Shown here: positions 23,908 to 33,502 of the stretch, in pieces
Position numbering within the stretch: position 1 is the stretch's first letter
How the letters are laid out: each line of letters opens with the position of its first letter
From: VRUE01 sp963707965
GTDB lineage: Bacteria; Actinomycetota; Thermoleophilia; Solirubrobacterales; 70-9
Assembly (NCBI GenBank): GCA_963707965.1
Contig: CAVPRR010000007.1
Location: forward strand, 372,001-436,000
Direction: 5' to 3'
Length of the DNA: 64,000 nucleotides
Notes under the pieces: model-generated
Database searches by the model: none
Told to the model about the DNA's origin: nothing
What the model saw: the letters and a program-made list of their open reading frames with translations, nothing else
Position numbers and translations under genes: made by a program

Positions 23908-26481
23908 GTGACTATCAGGGCGAGCCGCTGGCCGGCCCTGTGCCTGGTGGCTGCCGCCCTGTGGCTGGTCCTCGCATGGGCAGCACCCGACGCCGGCGCC
24001 GTTCGACGGGGTAGCGGCACCAATGCTCCAAAAGGCGGCGCGGGAACGACCGCTAGCAAGGGCCAGCAAGCCAAAGGGCCCGCAAATGGCGGTGAACAGC
24101 CGTTCCCACCGGGGCCTCTGGATGCGCTGACCAGTGGCAAGGAGCTCGGTGCGTCCGGTCAGGTCGACCCGATCACGGGCCTTGGGCTGCGAAATCCCGT
24201 GTGCGACCACCCCGGGCAGATCCAGAATCGCCAGACCCGTGTGAGCTGCCAGGCGAACGGCACGCCGGAGAGTCAGTACCCAGCCGCCAATTACGGGTTC
24301 GACATCTTCATCGATGCGGGGATCGACGCGCCGACGGGGACGTTCGCGAAGGGCTTCGTGATGATCCTCAACGGCCTCTGGCTTGGACTGATCTTCGTAC
24401 TGAAGCTGGTGCTGGAGCTCCTGGGCCTTGCCTTCGGCCTCAACCCGTTTGCCGAAGGGCAGTCGATGAGACAGGTCGTGGCTGCGCTCGGCCGCATCTA
24501 CCGGAACATCACCGATCCGTGGCTCAGCGCGGCGATCGTCGCCGGGGGGATCTGGTTTGCCTACAAGGGACTGCTGCGGCGCGAGTTCGCCGCGAGCATC
24601 GGCGGCACCCTGGCGGGCATCGCGATGCTGATCGTCGGGCTCTGGGTCGTGCACCAGCCGGCCGCGTCGGTGGGGCGCCTGGCGGGACTCGCGGATCAGG
24701 TGGCGGTGACGGCCATCAGCGCGCCGCAGTCCGGACGGCTGTCCAACCCGATGGGCACCTACGCGGAATCGATGTCGCGAACCTGGTCGCGGTTGGTCGA
24801 GGTGCCGTTTGCGGGCCTCGACTTCTCGGACGTCCGCTGGGCGCTCAGTCGTCCACCCGCGGAGGCGGTGAAGCGAGCCGACGAAAAGTTCTGCGATGAC
24901 GTCGGGGCGCTGACCCTGCTGGCACAGGTCGCGAGTCTCGGGAACGAGGAAGCGGCGGCGGTTTGCCAGAAACTCGCTCGCAGGCGCTACGGGCAGCCCC
25001 GCCGTGTCATCGACCTCTACCTTCGCTCGTCCCCGGGGAGCCCGGCGCGGCAGGAGCTCTGGAACTACTTCAGCAAGGACGAGGCCGACGCCTACGGGGC
25101 CAAGGTGGCCGCGCAGGGTGGAGATGGTGTGTTGACGCGGCTGTCGATGCTCGCCCTGTTTGCACTCGGTCTGCTCGGGGCCGTGCTGCTCCTGGCGTGG
25201 CTGGCGATCCGGCTGTTCACCCAGGCTGCGATCGCCTTCGTGCTGTTGCTGGCTGCCCCCTTTGCGGTGTTCTTCCCGATGCTGGGCGAGTCCGGGCGCC
25301 AGGCATTCAAGACGTGGGGCCTGACGTTGATAGGAGCAACGGTGGCTAAGGTCGTCTACGCCGCCTTCCTGTCCGTGGTGCTGCTCGGGATGGCGATCTT
25401 TGGCAGCCTCGGCGATGCCACCGGGTTCCTGCTCGCCTGCGCGTTCGCCTGGGCGGTGTTCCTGAAGCGGGTCACCCTGGTCGCCTGGATGAGCGTCGGT
25501 GACACGGAGGGCGGCCGAGCCATTTCCCCGGTTGCCCAGATCGCCGCCTATGCGATGGGGCGGCGCCTGACGAAGGGAGTCAGCGGCACGATCCGGGGCA
25601 CCGGCCAGAGAACCGCTCAGGCACTGCGGCCCGGTGACGGTGACCCCAGAACGCGGGAAAGCGCCAAGCGCACGCTCAGCGAAAGCGCCCGGGGGCTCGC
25701 GGACCACCGTTACCGGGAAGCCACGCAGACCGTTGCCGACTTCGAGGGCGCCAGCCGGGCGCGGGGCTCTGCCGCCGGCAACGCCACGGGCCGAAGGGAG
25801 GCCGCTGCCGCATCGGCCTACGCCTCCCGGCAGGGCGCCGGCGCCACCGGGAAGGCAGCCGACGGCGCCGGCGCAACCGGTCAGACCGCGGAGCCGGTCA
25901 CCGACAGGGAGCGCCAGCGCTACGAGCGGGCCCGGGAGCTGGTCCAGCGCGTCAACGGCAACGAACGCAAGCAGGGTCGTCGCTGGAACGATCGGGACCT
26001 GCAGAGATTCGCCGCCGAAGACCGGGAGCTGCTGGCACGTTCGCGCGACCCGGCCGACCATGCACACCGAGCTGGATACGAGCGCACCCAATTCGAGAGC
26101 CTGCGGGGCGAGGATCGCGAACGGGCCGAAGAGGCGATCGCGAAGGCGACCAGGCGGGACCGGGAACAGCTGGTGGCCGCATCGGAAAGGCCGGAGCGTG
26201 TCGTGGGGGGTCGCTACGAGGCGGTGGATAGGGCCCGGCGGACCAAGCAGGGCAGCGTCAACGGTCCGCCCAAGGAAGGCGCCGGCGGGGGCCAGGCCGC
26301 GAGCGGCAACGGGCCGGCCCGCGAAGGCGCCGGCAAGGGCCAGGCGGGGAACGGCCCCGGCAGCGACCAGACCGGGGACGGCGCCGGCCATGACCGCACC
26401 GCGGCGCCGGAGCGCGTCCGCCGCCAGCGTCGTGAGGTGGCGCATCGTGCCCACCGCCGCAACCTGAGTAGGGGGACGTAG
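23908..26481 (+). CDS. VirB6/TrbL-like polytopic channel protein (first locus)
   Basis: The 857-residue protein has a signal-like N-terminus, a Gly/Lys-rich segment, then about seven to eight membrane helices between residues 145 and 530 (for example GLWLGLIFVLKLVLELLGLA and LLLAWLAIRLFTQAAIAFVLLL). The last 300 residues are hydrophilic, rich in Ala, Arg, Glu and Gly. This is the layout of VirB6/TrbL and of Tn916 Orf15-type proteins, the inner-membrane core of the channel. GTG 23908 begins directly after the TAA of the VirB4 gene. The C-terminal tail varies and may bind cytoplasmic partners. Confidence 0.7.
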   Translation: MTIRASRWPALCLVAAALWLVLAWAAPDAGAVRRGSGTNAPKGGAGTTASKGQQAKGPANGGEQPFPPGPLDALTSGKELGASGQVDPITGLGLRNPVCDHPGQIQNRQTRVSCQANGTPESQYPAANYGFDIFIDAGIDAPTGTFAKGFVMILNGLWLGLIFVLKLVLELLGLAFGLNPFAEGQSMRQVVAALGRIYRNITDPWLSAAIVAGGIWFAYKGLLRREFAASIGGTLAGIAMLIVGLWVVHQPAASVGRLAGLADQVAVTAISAPQSGRLSNPMGTYAESMSRTWSRLVEVPFAGLDFSDVRWALSRPPAEAVKRADEKFCDDVGALTLLAQVASLGNEEAAAVCQKLARRRYGQPRRVIDLYLRSSPGSPARQELWNYFSKDEADAYGAKVAAQGGDGVLTRLSMLALFALGLLGAVLLLAWLAIRLFTQAAIAFVLLLAAPFAVFFPMLGESGRQAFKTWGLTLIGATVAKVVYAAFLSVVLLGMAIFGSLGDATGFLLACAFAWAVFLKRVTLVAWMSVGDTEGGRAISPVAQIAAYAMGRRLTKGVSGTIRGTGQRTAQALRPGDGDPRTRESAKRTLSESARGLADHRYREATQTVADFEGASRARGSAAGNATGRREAAAASAYASRQGAGATGKAADGAGATGQTAEPVTDRERQRYERARELVQRVNGNERKQGRRWNDRDLQRFAAEDRELLARSRDPADHAHRAGYERTQFESLRGEDRERAEEAIAKATRRDREQLVAASERPERVVGGRYEAVDRARRTKQGSVNGPPKEGAGGGQAASGNGPAREGAGKGQAGNGPGSDQTGDGAGHDRTAAPERVRRQRREVAHRAHRRNLSRGT

Positions 26482-26484
26482 ACC

Positions 26485-27003
26485 GTGGAGCGGGCCACTC
26501 CAGGGCGAACGATGCTGTTCGTTGCCGTCTCGGCGGTGCTCATCGCAACGGCCATCGCCCTCCGCAATCCGCCTGACTCGAATGACTCGAGCGGCGTGGT
26601 GCGGGCCGCCCAAACGGATGGCAACGCGGTTGGCTCGGCACGAGACGTGGTTGCGCAGCTCGACCGCAGAGAGGCGGAGGTGGAGGTCGCCGCGCACCGC
26701 TTCCTCACCGCCTTCCTTCGCTATGAGGTGGGTGATCTGAGCCCGCCGGTTCGCCGCGCTCTGCGCACCAGCTCGACCCGGCGGTTCGCAGACAGACTGC
26801 TGAGCTTTCCGCCGCGACGCTCTGCGGCGGGCCGCTTCCCGCCGCGAGCCACCCTGCAGAGGGTCGACATCGCGTTCCTCTCTCCGCTGGCGACGCGTGC
26901 AGTCGTCAGCGGAACGGCGCGGCGCGGCGGGCTCTCCGAGGAGTTCTCATTTGTCCTCACACGTCGCGGCGCGACGTGGCTGACGAGCGGTCCGGGTCAA
27001 TGA
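26485..27003 (+). CDS. Small bitopic membrane protein of the transfer locus
   Basis: A 172-residue protein with an N-terminal helix (about residues 9-27) and an exterior domain that begins with AAHRFLTAFLRYEVGDLSP and ends in short beta-strands (VVSGTARRG, EEFSFVLTRRG). The helix-then-strands pattern resembles a reduced NTF2/VirB8-like domain and is shared with the product of 51570 in the second locus. The gene starts 3 nt after the VirB6-like stop, and its stop overlaps the ATG of the wall-hydrolase gene, so it is part of the same operon. Function unproven. Confidence 0.6.
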   Translation: MERATPGRTMLFVAVSAVLIATAIALRNPPDSNDSSGVVRAAQTDGNAVGSARDVVAQLDRREAEVEVAAHRFLTAFLRYEVGDLSPPVRRALRTSSTRRFADRLLSFPPRRSAAGRFPPRATLQRVDIAFLSPLATRAVVSGTARRGGLSEEFSFVLTRRGATWLTSGPGQ

Positions 27004-28202
27004 CGCCAGGCGTGGATGGAGATTGGAGAGGCGATCCCGCGTGGAGGGCTGGTAGGGAGTGGAAGGGCGGTCCCGGGTGGAAGGGCGGTCCCGGGTGGAA
27101 GGGCGGTCAGGGGCGGAAGGGCGGTCCCGGGTGGAGGGCTGGTGGGGAGCGGAAGGGCGGTCCTGGCGTGCGCAGGTTGGCCCCGGTTGCCCGAATCGGC
27201 GTTGGTGACATCGACGGCTGGAAAGTGGCCCTGGTCGTCATCGCGGCAATCGTGGGCCTGCTGTGCTTCATCGGTCTCTCTGTGGCGTCGATCAGCTCGG
27301 CCGTCGGAGGTGGCTCGGTCTGCACCGTGGTGGGGCGCGACGGAGAGGCGATCCCGGCGTCGTATATACCGTGGCTGGAGAGGGCGGCAACCAAGTACAG
27401 CCTCGGTGCCCGGGGCTTCTCGATTGTCGCCGCGGTGCACAAGGTCGAGTCTGACTTCGGTCGCTCGACGGAACCGGGCGTCCAGTCCGGGGAGAACGGA
27501 TCGGGCGCTGGGGGGCCGGGCCAGTTCCTCCAGCCCAGCTGGGAAACCTATGGGGTGGACGCCGACGGGGACGGGATCGCAAATCGCTACTCCGTCCCCG
27601 ACTCGATCTTCGCGACCGCGAACTACCTGCACGCCGCCGGCGCGCCGCAGGACTGGTACGGCGCGCTCTTCGCATACAACCACGCGGACTGGTACGTGGA
27701 AGAGGTGCTGGCGACGGCGGCCAACTTCAGCGCCAGGCAGGTGTGCCATCCCGTGGCCTCCCAGCTCGGCGACCTGCCGAGCGGCGCGGTGCAGCGCGTC
27801 GAATACGTCGCGCGCTGGATCGAGGCGCGGCGGATCCACTACTGCTGGGGCGGTGGGCACGGGCCCAAACCGGGGCCGTCGACAGGCACATACTGCTGGA
27901 CCGCGGACGAGCGGCAGGTGTTCGGCTCGAGGGACCGGGGCCTCGACTGCTCAGGGGCCGTGCGCTGGCTTCTGGTCCTCGCCGGCTACCCCGACCCGGG
28001 CCCGCTGGTCTCGGATGGGTTCGCCTCCGCGTACCCGTCCGGTCCGGGCCGCCACGTGACGATCTGGTCGAACGTGTCCCATGTCTTCATCGCCATCGAC
28101 GGACGCACCTGGGGCACCTCCAGCTCAAACGTGGGCCACGGCCCCGGCTTTGCCTCCCACTCGACAGCCGGCTTTGTCGCCAGCCACCCGCCCGGCCTAT
28201 AG
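27000..28202 (+). CDS. Membrane-anchored transglycosylase plus NlpC/P60-type wall hydrolase
   Basis: The 400-residue protein opens a path through peptidoglycan for the conjugation channel. Residues 1-65 are a cytoplasmic Gly/Pro/Trp/Lys repeat region, a membrane helix follows (about 74-98), then a lytic-transglycosylase-like domain (IPWLERAATKYSLGARGFSIVAAVHKVESDFG, catalytic Glu near 150; GGPGQFLQPSWETYG). The C-terminal domain has the NlpC/P60 catalytic Cys in LDCSGAVRWLL (about 317) and a downstream His in HVFIAIDG. The ATG overlaps the preceding stop as ATGA. VirB1-like function is known for such fusions in Gram-positive conjugation. Confidence 0.82.
   Translation: MTPGVDGDWRGDPAWRAGREWKGGPGWKGGPGWKGGQGRKGGPGWRAGGERKGGPGVRRLAPVARIGVGDIDGWKVALVVIAAIVGLLCFIGLSVASISSAVGGGSVCTVVGRDGEAIPASYIPWLERAATKYSLGARGFSIVAAVHKVESDFGRSTEPGVQSGENGSGAGGPGQFLQPSWETYGVDADGDGIANRYSVPDSIFATANYLHAAGAPQDWYGALFAYNHADWYVEEVLATAANFSARQVCHPVASQLGDLPSGAVQRVEYVARWIEARRIHYCWGGGHGPKPGPSTGTYCWTADERQVFGSRDRGLDCSGAVRWLLVLAGYPDPGPLVSDGFASAYPSGPGRHVTIWSNVSHVFIAIDGRTWGTSSSNVGHGPGFASHSTAGFVASHPPGL
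27057..27162 (+). repeat. 18-nt tandem repeats in the wall-hydrolase gene
   Basis: Units of GTGGAAGGGCGGTCCCGG are repeated about two and a half times and continue in degenerate form. They encode a WKGGPG repeat in the cytoplasmic N-terminus of the hydrolase. The period is a multiple of three, so the copy number can change without frameshift. Confidence 0.8.
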
Positions 28203-28424
28203 AGCCTGTCTCAATGCCCCCACACGCACGCCTGGCGGCGGCGGACACTTCGCGGTGCTGGGCCGATGGGCCGAAGAAGTGTGGCGACCTCAACCTGTCC
28301 ATACCTCACTGTCTATACCTCACGGAATCGGCCCCGGAACAGGTCGATGATCGCGCCCTCCGATCGCTCGCTTTGCGGCACCGAAGGTATCCGCGAGGTC
28401 CGTGCGCCGGTATGGTCGATCCGA

Positions 28425-29693
28425 ATGAGCGACAGGGATATCTCCGTCGTCGTATTCGGTGCCACGGGCATTGCCGGGCGCCGCGTTCCCACCTACCTCG
28501 CAGAGCGGGCCAAGGAGACGGGGGCGACGTGGGCGGCGGCGGGCCGGGACGCCGCCAAACTCGAGCGCGTCCTGGGCGAGACCGGCGTCACGGCACCGGA
28601 GACGATCGTTGCCGACGTCGGCGATCCGGCGTCGCTTGCGGCAATGGCCTCCCGTGCGCGAGTCGTCCTCGATCTGGTTGGCCCCTACACCCTCTACGGC
28701 GAGCCGGTGATCGAGGCCTGCGTCGCGAACGGCGCCCACTACGCCGACCTGACGGGCGAGATGCCGTTCGTGCGACGAATGATCGACGCCCACCACGACC
28801 GCGCGATCGCCGCGGGCGTGAAGGTGGTCCACGCCAGTGGCTTCGAGGCGTTGCCGCCCGACCTGGCGGTCCTGCTTGCCGCCGAGACCGCGCGGGAGCG
28901 CTGGGGGGAGGACCTGGACGAGGTCGATCTCGAGGTCAGCATGCGCCAGCCCGCCGGGCGTCTCGGGCTGGCCGACGTGGTCTCCGGCGGGACGCTGCAG
29001 GGCACGCCGGAGGTCCTCGACGCGGATGGCGCTGCACAGATCGCCGACCCGGCGGTGCTGATCACCGACCCCGAGGCCGCGGCCGAGGTCCGGCGGCGCA
29101 GCCCGATCTCACTCGTCCCTCGCCTCAACGGCCGCGGCGATGTGATCGCGCCGATGACGCCCGCGGCGTTCATCAACCCCGCCGTCATCCAGAGAACCGC
29201 AGCGCTGATCGCAGCCGAGCGCGGCGACCCGGTGCGGCCCATCCGTTACCGCGAGGGTGTTGCAATGCGCGGCGGGCCCGCCACCCTGCCGCTGCGCTAT
29301 ATGGCCGCCGCGACGCTCGGAGCGACCCAGGCTGGCTTCCGCGCGCTGACCAGGACGCAGCCGGCCACGAGGCGTCGCGTCGCCGGTGCCCTGCGCAGGA
29401 TCTTCCCGTCCTCGGGCTTTGGCCCATCCGGGAACCGCCTCGAGGAATGGGCATGGCAGGTTGCCGTCGACGCCCGCACCGTGGGCGGCCACTACGTCCG
29501 CGTCGATGTCGATGCCGACGGGCACCCGGGGTACCTGGCCACGTCAAGGATGCTCGGCGAGGTCGGCCTGCTCCTCGCCGAGCAGGGGGCAACGCCGGAG
29601 CGGGCCGGCTGCCTGACGCCGGCCACGGCGCTGGGCACGGCGCACCTCGATCGTTTCGAGCGCGCCGGGGTGCGCTTCTCGCTCTCCTCGTAG
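28425..29693 (+). CDS. Saccharopine dehydrogenase-like / trans-acting enoyl reductase family protein
   Basis: The 422-residue product begins with a Rossmann fold, VVFGATGIAGRRVPTYLAE (GxTGxxG dinucleotide site), followed by AAAGRDAAKLERVL, VADVGDPASLAAMA and VLDLVGPYTLYGEPVIEACVANGAHYADLTGE. The last is diagnostic of the family that includes mycobacterial trans-acting enoyl reductases and saccharopine dehydrogenase-like oxidoreductases. It therefore probably reduces a lipid or similar substrate with NAD(P)H. ATG 28425 was chosen; the frame is open for 53 codons upstream but lacks homology. The 222 nt between the transfer locus and this gene contain nothing else I can support. Confidence 0.78.
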   Translation: MSDRDISVVVFGATGIAGRRVPTYLAERAKETGATWAAAGRDAAKLERVLGETGVTAPETIVADVGDPASLAAMASRARVVLDLVGPYTLYGEPVIEACVANGAHYADLTGEMPFVRRMIDAHHDRAIAAGVKVVHASGFEALPPDLAVLLAAETARERWGEDLDEVDLEVSMRQPAGRLGLADVVSGGTLQGTPEVLDADGAAQIADPAVLITDPEAAAEVRRRSPISLVPRLNGRGDVIAPMTPAAFINPAVIQRTAALIAAERGDPVRPIRYREGVAMRGGPATLPLRYMAAATLGATQAGFRALTRTQPATRRRVAGALRRIFPSSGFGPSGNRLEEWAWQVAVDARTVGGHYVRVDVDADGHPGYLATSRMLGEVGLLLAEQGATPERAGCLTPATALGTAHLDRFERAGVRFSLSS

Positions 29694-29731
29694 CGCTGGC
29701 CACCGCGCCCGGCAATTACGCTTGGCTTCCG

Positions 29732-30106
29732 ATGTCCACGACTCCGCGTGTCGAATTGCTCTGGTGGTCTGGCTGCCCAAGCTGGGAAGAGGCGCGCCGG
29801 CTCGTGCGGGACGAGATGGCCGCCGCCGGGCTTGACCCCGATCGGCTCGAGATCCGCGAGATCCGCACCGACGAAGCGGCCAGGCACGAGGGATTCGTCG
29901 GATCGCCGACGATCCGCGTCGACGGGCACGACGTCCAGGACGCCGGCGATCAGCCGATCGGCCTCACATGCCGGATCTACCGCCTGCGAAACGGGCGGAT
30001 CTCAGCGCTCCCCGACCCCGCCGACATCCGCGACGCGCTGCGGGTCGCAGGCGCGGATCGCCAGCGTGGCGCATCCCGACCGTCGAAGAAGGAGGCAGAG
30101 GGATGA
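29732..30106 (+). CDS. Thioredoxin-fold protein (DF-family selenoprotein-like)
   Basis: A 124-residue protein with VELLWWSGCPSWEEARRLV at the N-terminus, a thioredoxin-like strand-CxxS-helix in which one active-site Cys remains. It has the cis-Pro region FVGSPTIRVDG and a further CRIYR. In related proteins the redox position can be Cys or selenocysteine; here only GCPSW is seen, so activity may be monothiol. It overlaps the following redoxin gene by ATGA, indicating translational coupling and a shared redox role. Exact reaction unknown. Confidence 0.65.
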   Translation: MSTTPRVELLWWSGCPSWEEARRLVRDEMAAAGLDPDRLEIREIRTDEAARHEGFVGSPTIRVDGHDVQDAGDQPIGLTCRIYRLRNGRISALPDPADIRDALRVAGADRQRGASRPSKKEAEG

Positions 30107-30642
30107 CCGCGGATCAGATTGGGCTCGGCGACCCCGCGCCGGCGCTTGCGCTCCCTGACACCGAAGGCAACGCCACGGCCCTGCCGGCGCCAGGTGAGGT
30201 CGCGGCGACGGTGATCATATGGACCTGCAACCACTGCCCCTATGCGCTTGCCTGGCACGACCGCCTCACGGCCGCCGCCCATGACTACGCCGATCGCGGC
30301 GTCCGCTTTCTCGCGATCAACTCGAACGACGCCGAGCGTTACCCGGCGGACTCGCCGCAGGCGATGGCCGAGCGCTACGACGCGGCCGAGTGGGGAATGC
30401 CCTACCTGCACGACGAGACCCAGGAGGTCGCCCGGGCGTTTGGGGCCCGTACCACCCCGGACGTGTTCGTCTTCGACGGCGACCTGCGGCTGCGCTATCG
30501 CGGCGCGCCAGACGCCGACCACCAGGACCCCGCCCAGAACGCCGCCTGGCTGCGCGGCGCCCTGGATGCTCTGCTTGCCGGGTCTGAGCCTCGGCCGGCC
30601 GAAACCGAGCCGGTCGGCTGCTCGATCAAGTGGCGGCGCTAG
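30103..30642 (+). CDS. Thioredoxin-like peroxiredoxin/AhpC-TSA family protein
   Basis: The 179-residue product starts with GDPAPALALPDTEG, the entry strand of the AhpC/TSA-redoxin fold, then VIIWTCNHCPYALAWHDRL, whose CxxC is in the position of the peroxidatic/resolving site. It continues with RTTPDVFVFDGDLRLRYRG (cis-Pro and the following strand) and ends with GCSIKW, a conserved C-terminal tail of this subfamily. It likely reduces peroxides or disulfides in the cytoplasm. It is coupled by a 4-nt overlap to the upstream thioredoxin-fold gene. Its 3' end overlaps the end of the LuxR-type gene by 17 nt on the other strand. Confidence 0.82.
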   Translation: MTADQIGLGDPAPALALPDTEGNATALPAPGEVAATVIIWTCNHCPYALAWHDRLTAAAHDYADRGVRFLAINSNDAERYPADSPQAMAERYDAAEWGMPYLHDETQEVARAFGARTTPDVFVFDGDLRLRYRGAPDADHQDPAQNAAWLRGALDALLAGSEPRPAETEPVGCSIKWRR

Positions 30643-33464
30643 GGGCCGGCCTCACCGCGGTCAGCCTGTCTGCCAGCTCGGTGCGGCGGTCGACGTCGAG
30701 CTTCTGGAAGACGTGACGCATGTGAGTCTCGACCGTCTTCGGGCTGACGACGAGGGCCTGGGCTATCTCGGGGTTGGTCATTCCCTCGGCGGCCATCTGG
30801 GCGACACGCAGCTCGCTCGGGGTCAGCGACTCGATCCCCGAGAGGACGGCCTTGCGGGGCCGCGCGCCCGTCGCTGCCAGCTCGGTGCGGGCGCGCTCCT
30901 CCAGCGCCGCCGCCCCGCAGTGGTGAGCGATGTCGAGCGCCTGCGCGCAACGGCTCGCGCGCCTCGCGGCGGCGGTTGGCGCGACGCAGGGCGGCACCGA
31001 GATCGGCGAGCGCCTGCGCGTAGTGGAGTCTGGCCCGGGTGGCGGCAAGAACGTCGGATGCCTCGCGCAGCAGCTCTATTCCCTCCGTTCCGCCGACGAC
31101 AACTCCCTGGATGCGTAGAGTGATTCCGACCCCCCGCGTCCCGCCGGCCTCGCGGGCCAGCCGAACGGCCTCGAGGGAGAGCCGCCGCGCCTCCTCGTCG
31201 TTGCCGAGCGCCGCCTCGGCCAGGGCCAAGCCGGTGCGCCAACCGAGGATCTCGGGGTTCGCGTAGGGAAGCCACCTGATCCGCTCGGCGGCGGCGAGGA
31301 AGTCGTGCCTCGCCTCCGCATGGCGACCGGTGGTGTGGCGGAGCTCGCCGCGACCTATAAGCAGAGTCGCGCCGGAAAGCCCGGGGCCGGGATCCCTCCC
31401 CCGCCAGACATCATCGAGCAGCTCCTGTGCCGCCGCCGGGTCGCCGCGGGCGAGGAGCGTCTTCAGCGCGACGGTCAGGCAGATCGCCAACTGAGCTCGG
31501 AGCCCCGTCGCCCTGATCAGGCGGAGCGCGACTTCCGCATCGGCCGCCGCCCCCTCCAGATCGCCATCGGCGAACAGGCAGTAGGCGCGCATGCCGTGGC
31601 CTGACGCCACACCCGGAGCCGCTCCGCGGCGCCTGGAGGCCTCGATCGCCACCCTGAACAGCCCCGCGATCCGGTCGCCGCGGTCGGCGAGGGCCAGAGC
31701 TCCGAGCGCGTAGCCCGCCGGCATCCCGGCGAGGGAGTCCGCTTCGTAGCAATCCGGATCCGTGGCCGGGCCCTCGGCAAAATCGAGCACGCGTTCGATC
31801 GGGCCGAAGCCGATCGCGTAGAGGAAGGCCATCTCGCGCAGCACCATCCGACCCTCCGGGGTGCCGCCGTCCGGCCATTCTTCGGGACCCAGCAGGACGC
31901 CCTCCGGGATCCGCTCCAGGCCGGTGAGCAGGTGCATGAACAGAAACCCGCGCAGGAGCAGCCCGATGCCGGTGCTGTGATCGGGAATCTCCGCCAGTGA
32001 CTCTTCGACCAGTGCGGCGCCCTCGCCGCCGGGCCTGCGGAAGGCGAGCGAGGCGGAGACCTCCGTCGCGATCTCGGCGCGTGCGACCGGGTCATCGAGG
32101 GCACTGCGCACGGCTCGCAGCACCTCTATCCCCTCCGGCTCGTCCGCCCGCAACAGCGCCACGCCGAGCTCGCGACTGACCGCGAGCCGGTCGGCTTTCG
32201 GGGGCGGCTCGCGCAGCGCCCGTCGCAGGTAGCTGACCGCCGCTTCGGGAGCGCCGCGGCTGAGCGCGTCAGCCGCGGCTGAGCGCAGCTGTTCAACCGC
32301 CCACTCGTCGTCGCCGGACTCGCCAAGCAGAAGATGCGCAGCGACCGTGTCGGGATCTGCTCCAGCGTCGCCGAGCAGGCGGGCGGCGCTGGCGTGATCG
32401 GCCGCGCGGCGCGGTGCGGGCACCTCGCTGAGCACGGCCTCCCTGACCAGGGGGTGGACGAAGGCAACCGGCCGCGAGTCCGACAGCAGGCAGGCGACGA
32501 CGAGGCGCTCGCAGGCCTCCGCAACCATCTCGGCCGGCAGGCCGCTGAGCGCTGCGATCAGGCGGGCCTCGGCATTCGGCTCCAGGACCGCGACTGCGCG
32601 GACCACCGCAGTCGAGTGCTCTCCGAGCCGCGCCAGGCGAGCGAGAATCGAGCGCGAGGCGCCAGCTGCCGCAACCTCTGCCAGGCGCTCGGCATCGGCA
32701 TCGGTCCCGTCCATCTCGCCGGGGCCGAGCGCCCGCAGCAGCTCCATCAGCAGGAACGGATTGCCGGCGGTGGCGTCGCAGCAAGCCGCCGCGAAGCCCT
32801 CACTGGGCTTCCGGCCGACCTCCCCCTCGACCAGCGCGGCCGCGGCTCCTGCCGACAGGGGCGGCGGCTCGATCGTTTGTGCGCCAGGCTCGCGGCGCAG
32901 CTCGTCGAGCAGCGGCTCGTGCTCACCGGGCTCGCCCGTCCGCACGGTGAATGCCAGGGCCGCGCGGAGATCTTCGAGGCGGCGGCCGATATAGGTGAGG
33001 GCTCGCAGCGAGGCAAGATCCGCCCACTGCGCATCGTCGACAAGCAGCAGCAGCGGCGCCGAGCCGGCGAGGTCGGTGACCAGGCGGTGGAGGCCATGCT
33101 GGACGGCGAAGGGATCGGCGCCTTCGGCTGGCGCCACCGCCGGTTCGAAGATCGGCGCAGCGGGTGCGGCGTCCCCGCTCAGCAACTCCTCGCGGCGCCT
33201 CCTCCCTGCGAGCAGCGGCTCGAAGAGCTGCCGCACCACGCCGTAGGGAAAATCGCGCTCGTACTCGCCGCCGCGCGCCCGCAGGACGAGCATCTCCTCC
33301 TCCGCGCCCCGTCGGGCGGCCGCGTCGAGCAGGGTCGTCTTGCCCGCTCCGGCCTCGCCCTCGATCGTCAGCAGCCGGCCGGCGCCACCCACCGCGGCCT
33401 CCAGTGCCCGCTCGATCGTCGCGAGCTCCTCATCCCTCTCAAGCAGTGCGGTGGAAACCGGCAT
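30626..33464 (-). pseudogene. LuxR-family AAA-ATPase regulator (MalT-like), split by a frameshift
   Basis: A large regulator of about 945 residues: an N-terminal STAND-type ATPase with P-loop EGEAGAGKTT and LLLVDDAQWAD, a long helical repeat region, and a C-terminal LuxR helix-turn-helix (LTPSELRVAQMAAEGMTNPEIAQALVVSPKTVETHMRHVFQKL). The main frame, from ATG 33464, loses homology after ANRRREAREPLR. The helix-turn-helix continues in another frame as QALDIAHHCGAAALEER, ending at 30626. Removing one base near 30943-30948 rejoins them. This is either a recent inactivating mutation or a sequencing error; the rest of the gene looks undamaged. Confidence 0.8.
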
Positions 33465-33502
33465 CTCGATCCAGCGCCGATCGTAGCGCCGCCCGGCGGC
33501 GA

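Noticed and set aside
22711..26697. Very long open frame on the minus strand opposite VirB4/VirB6 genes
   Set aside because: It is the complement of genes with strong P-loop and membrane-helix evidence; its own translation is Arg/Gly/His-rich with no domain.
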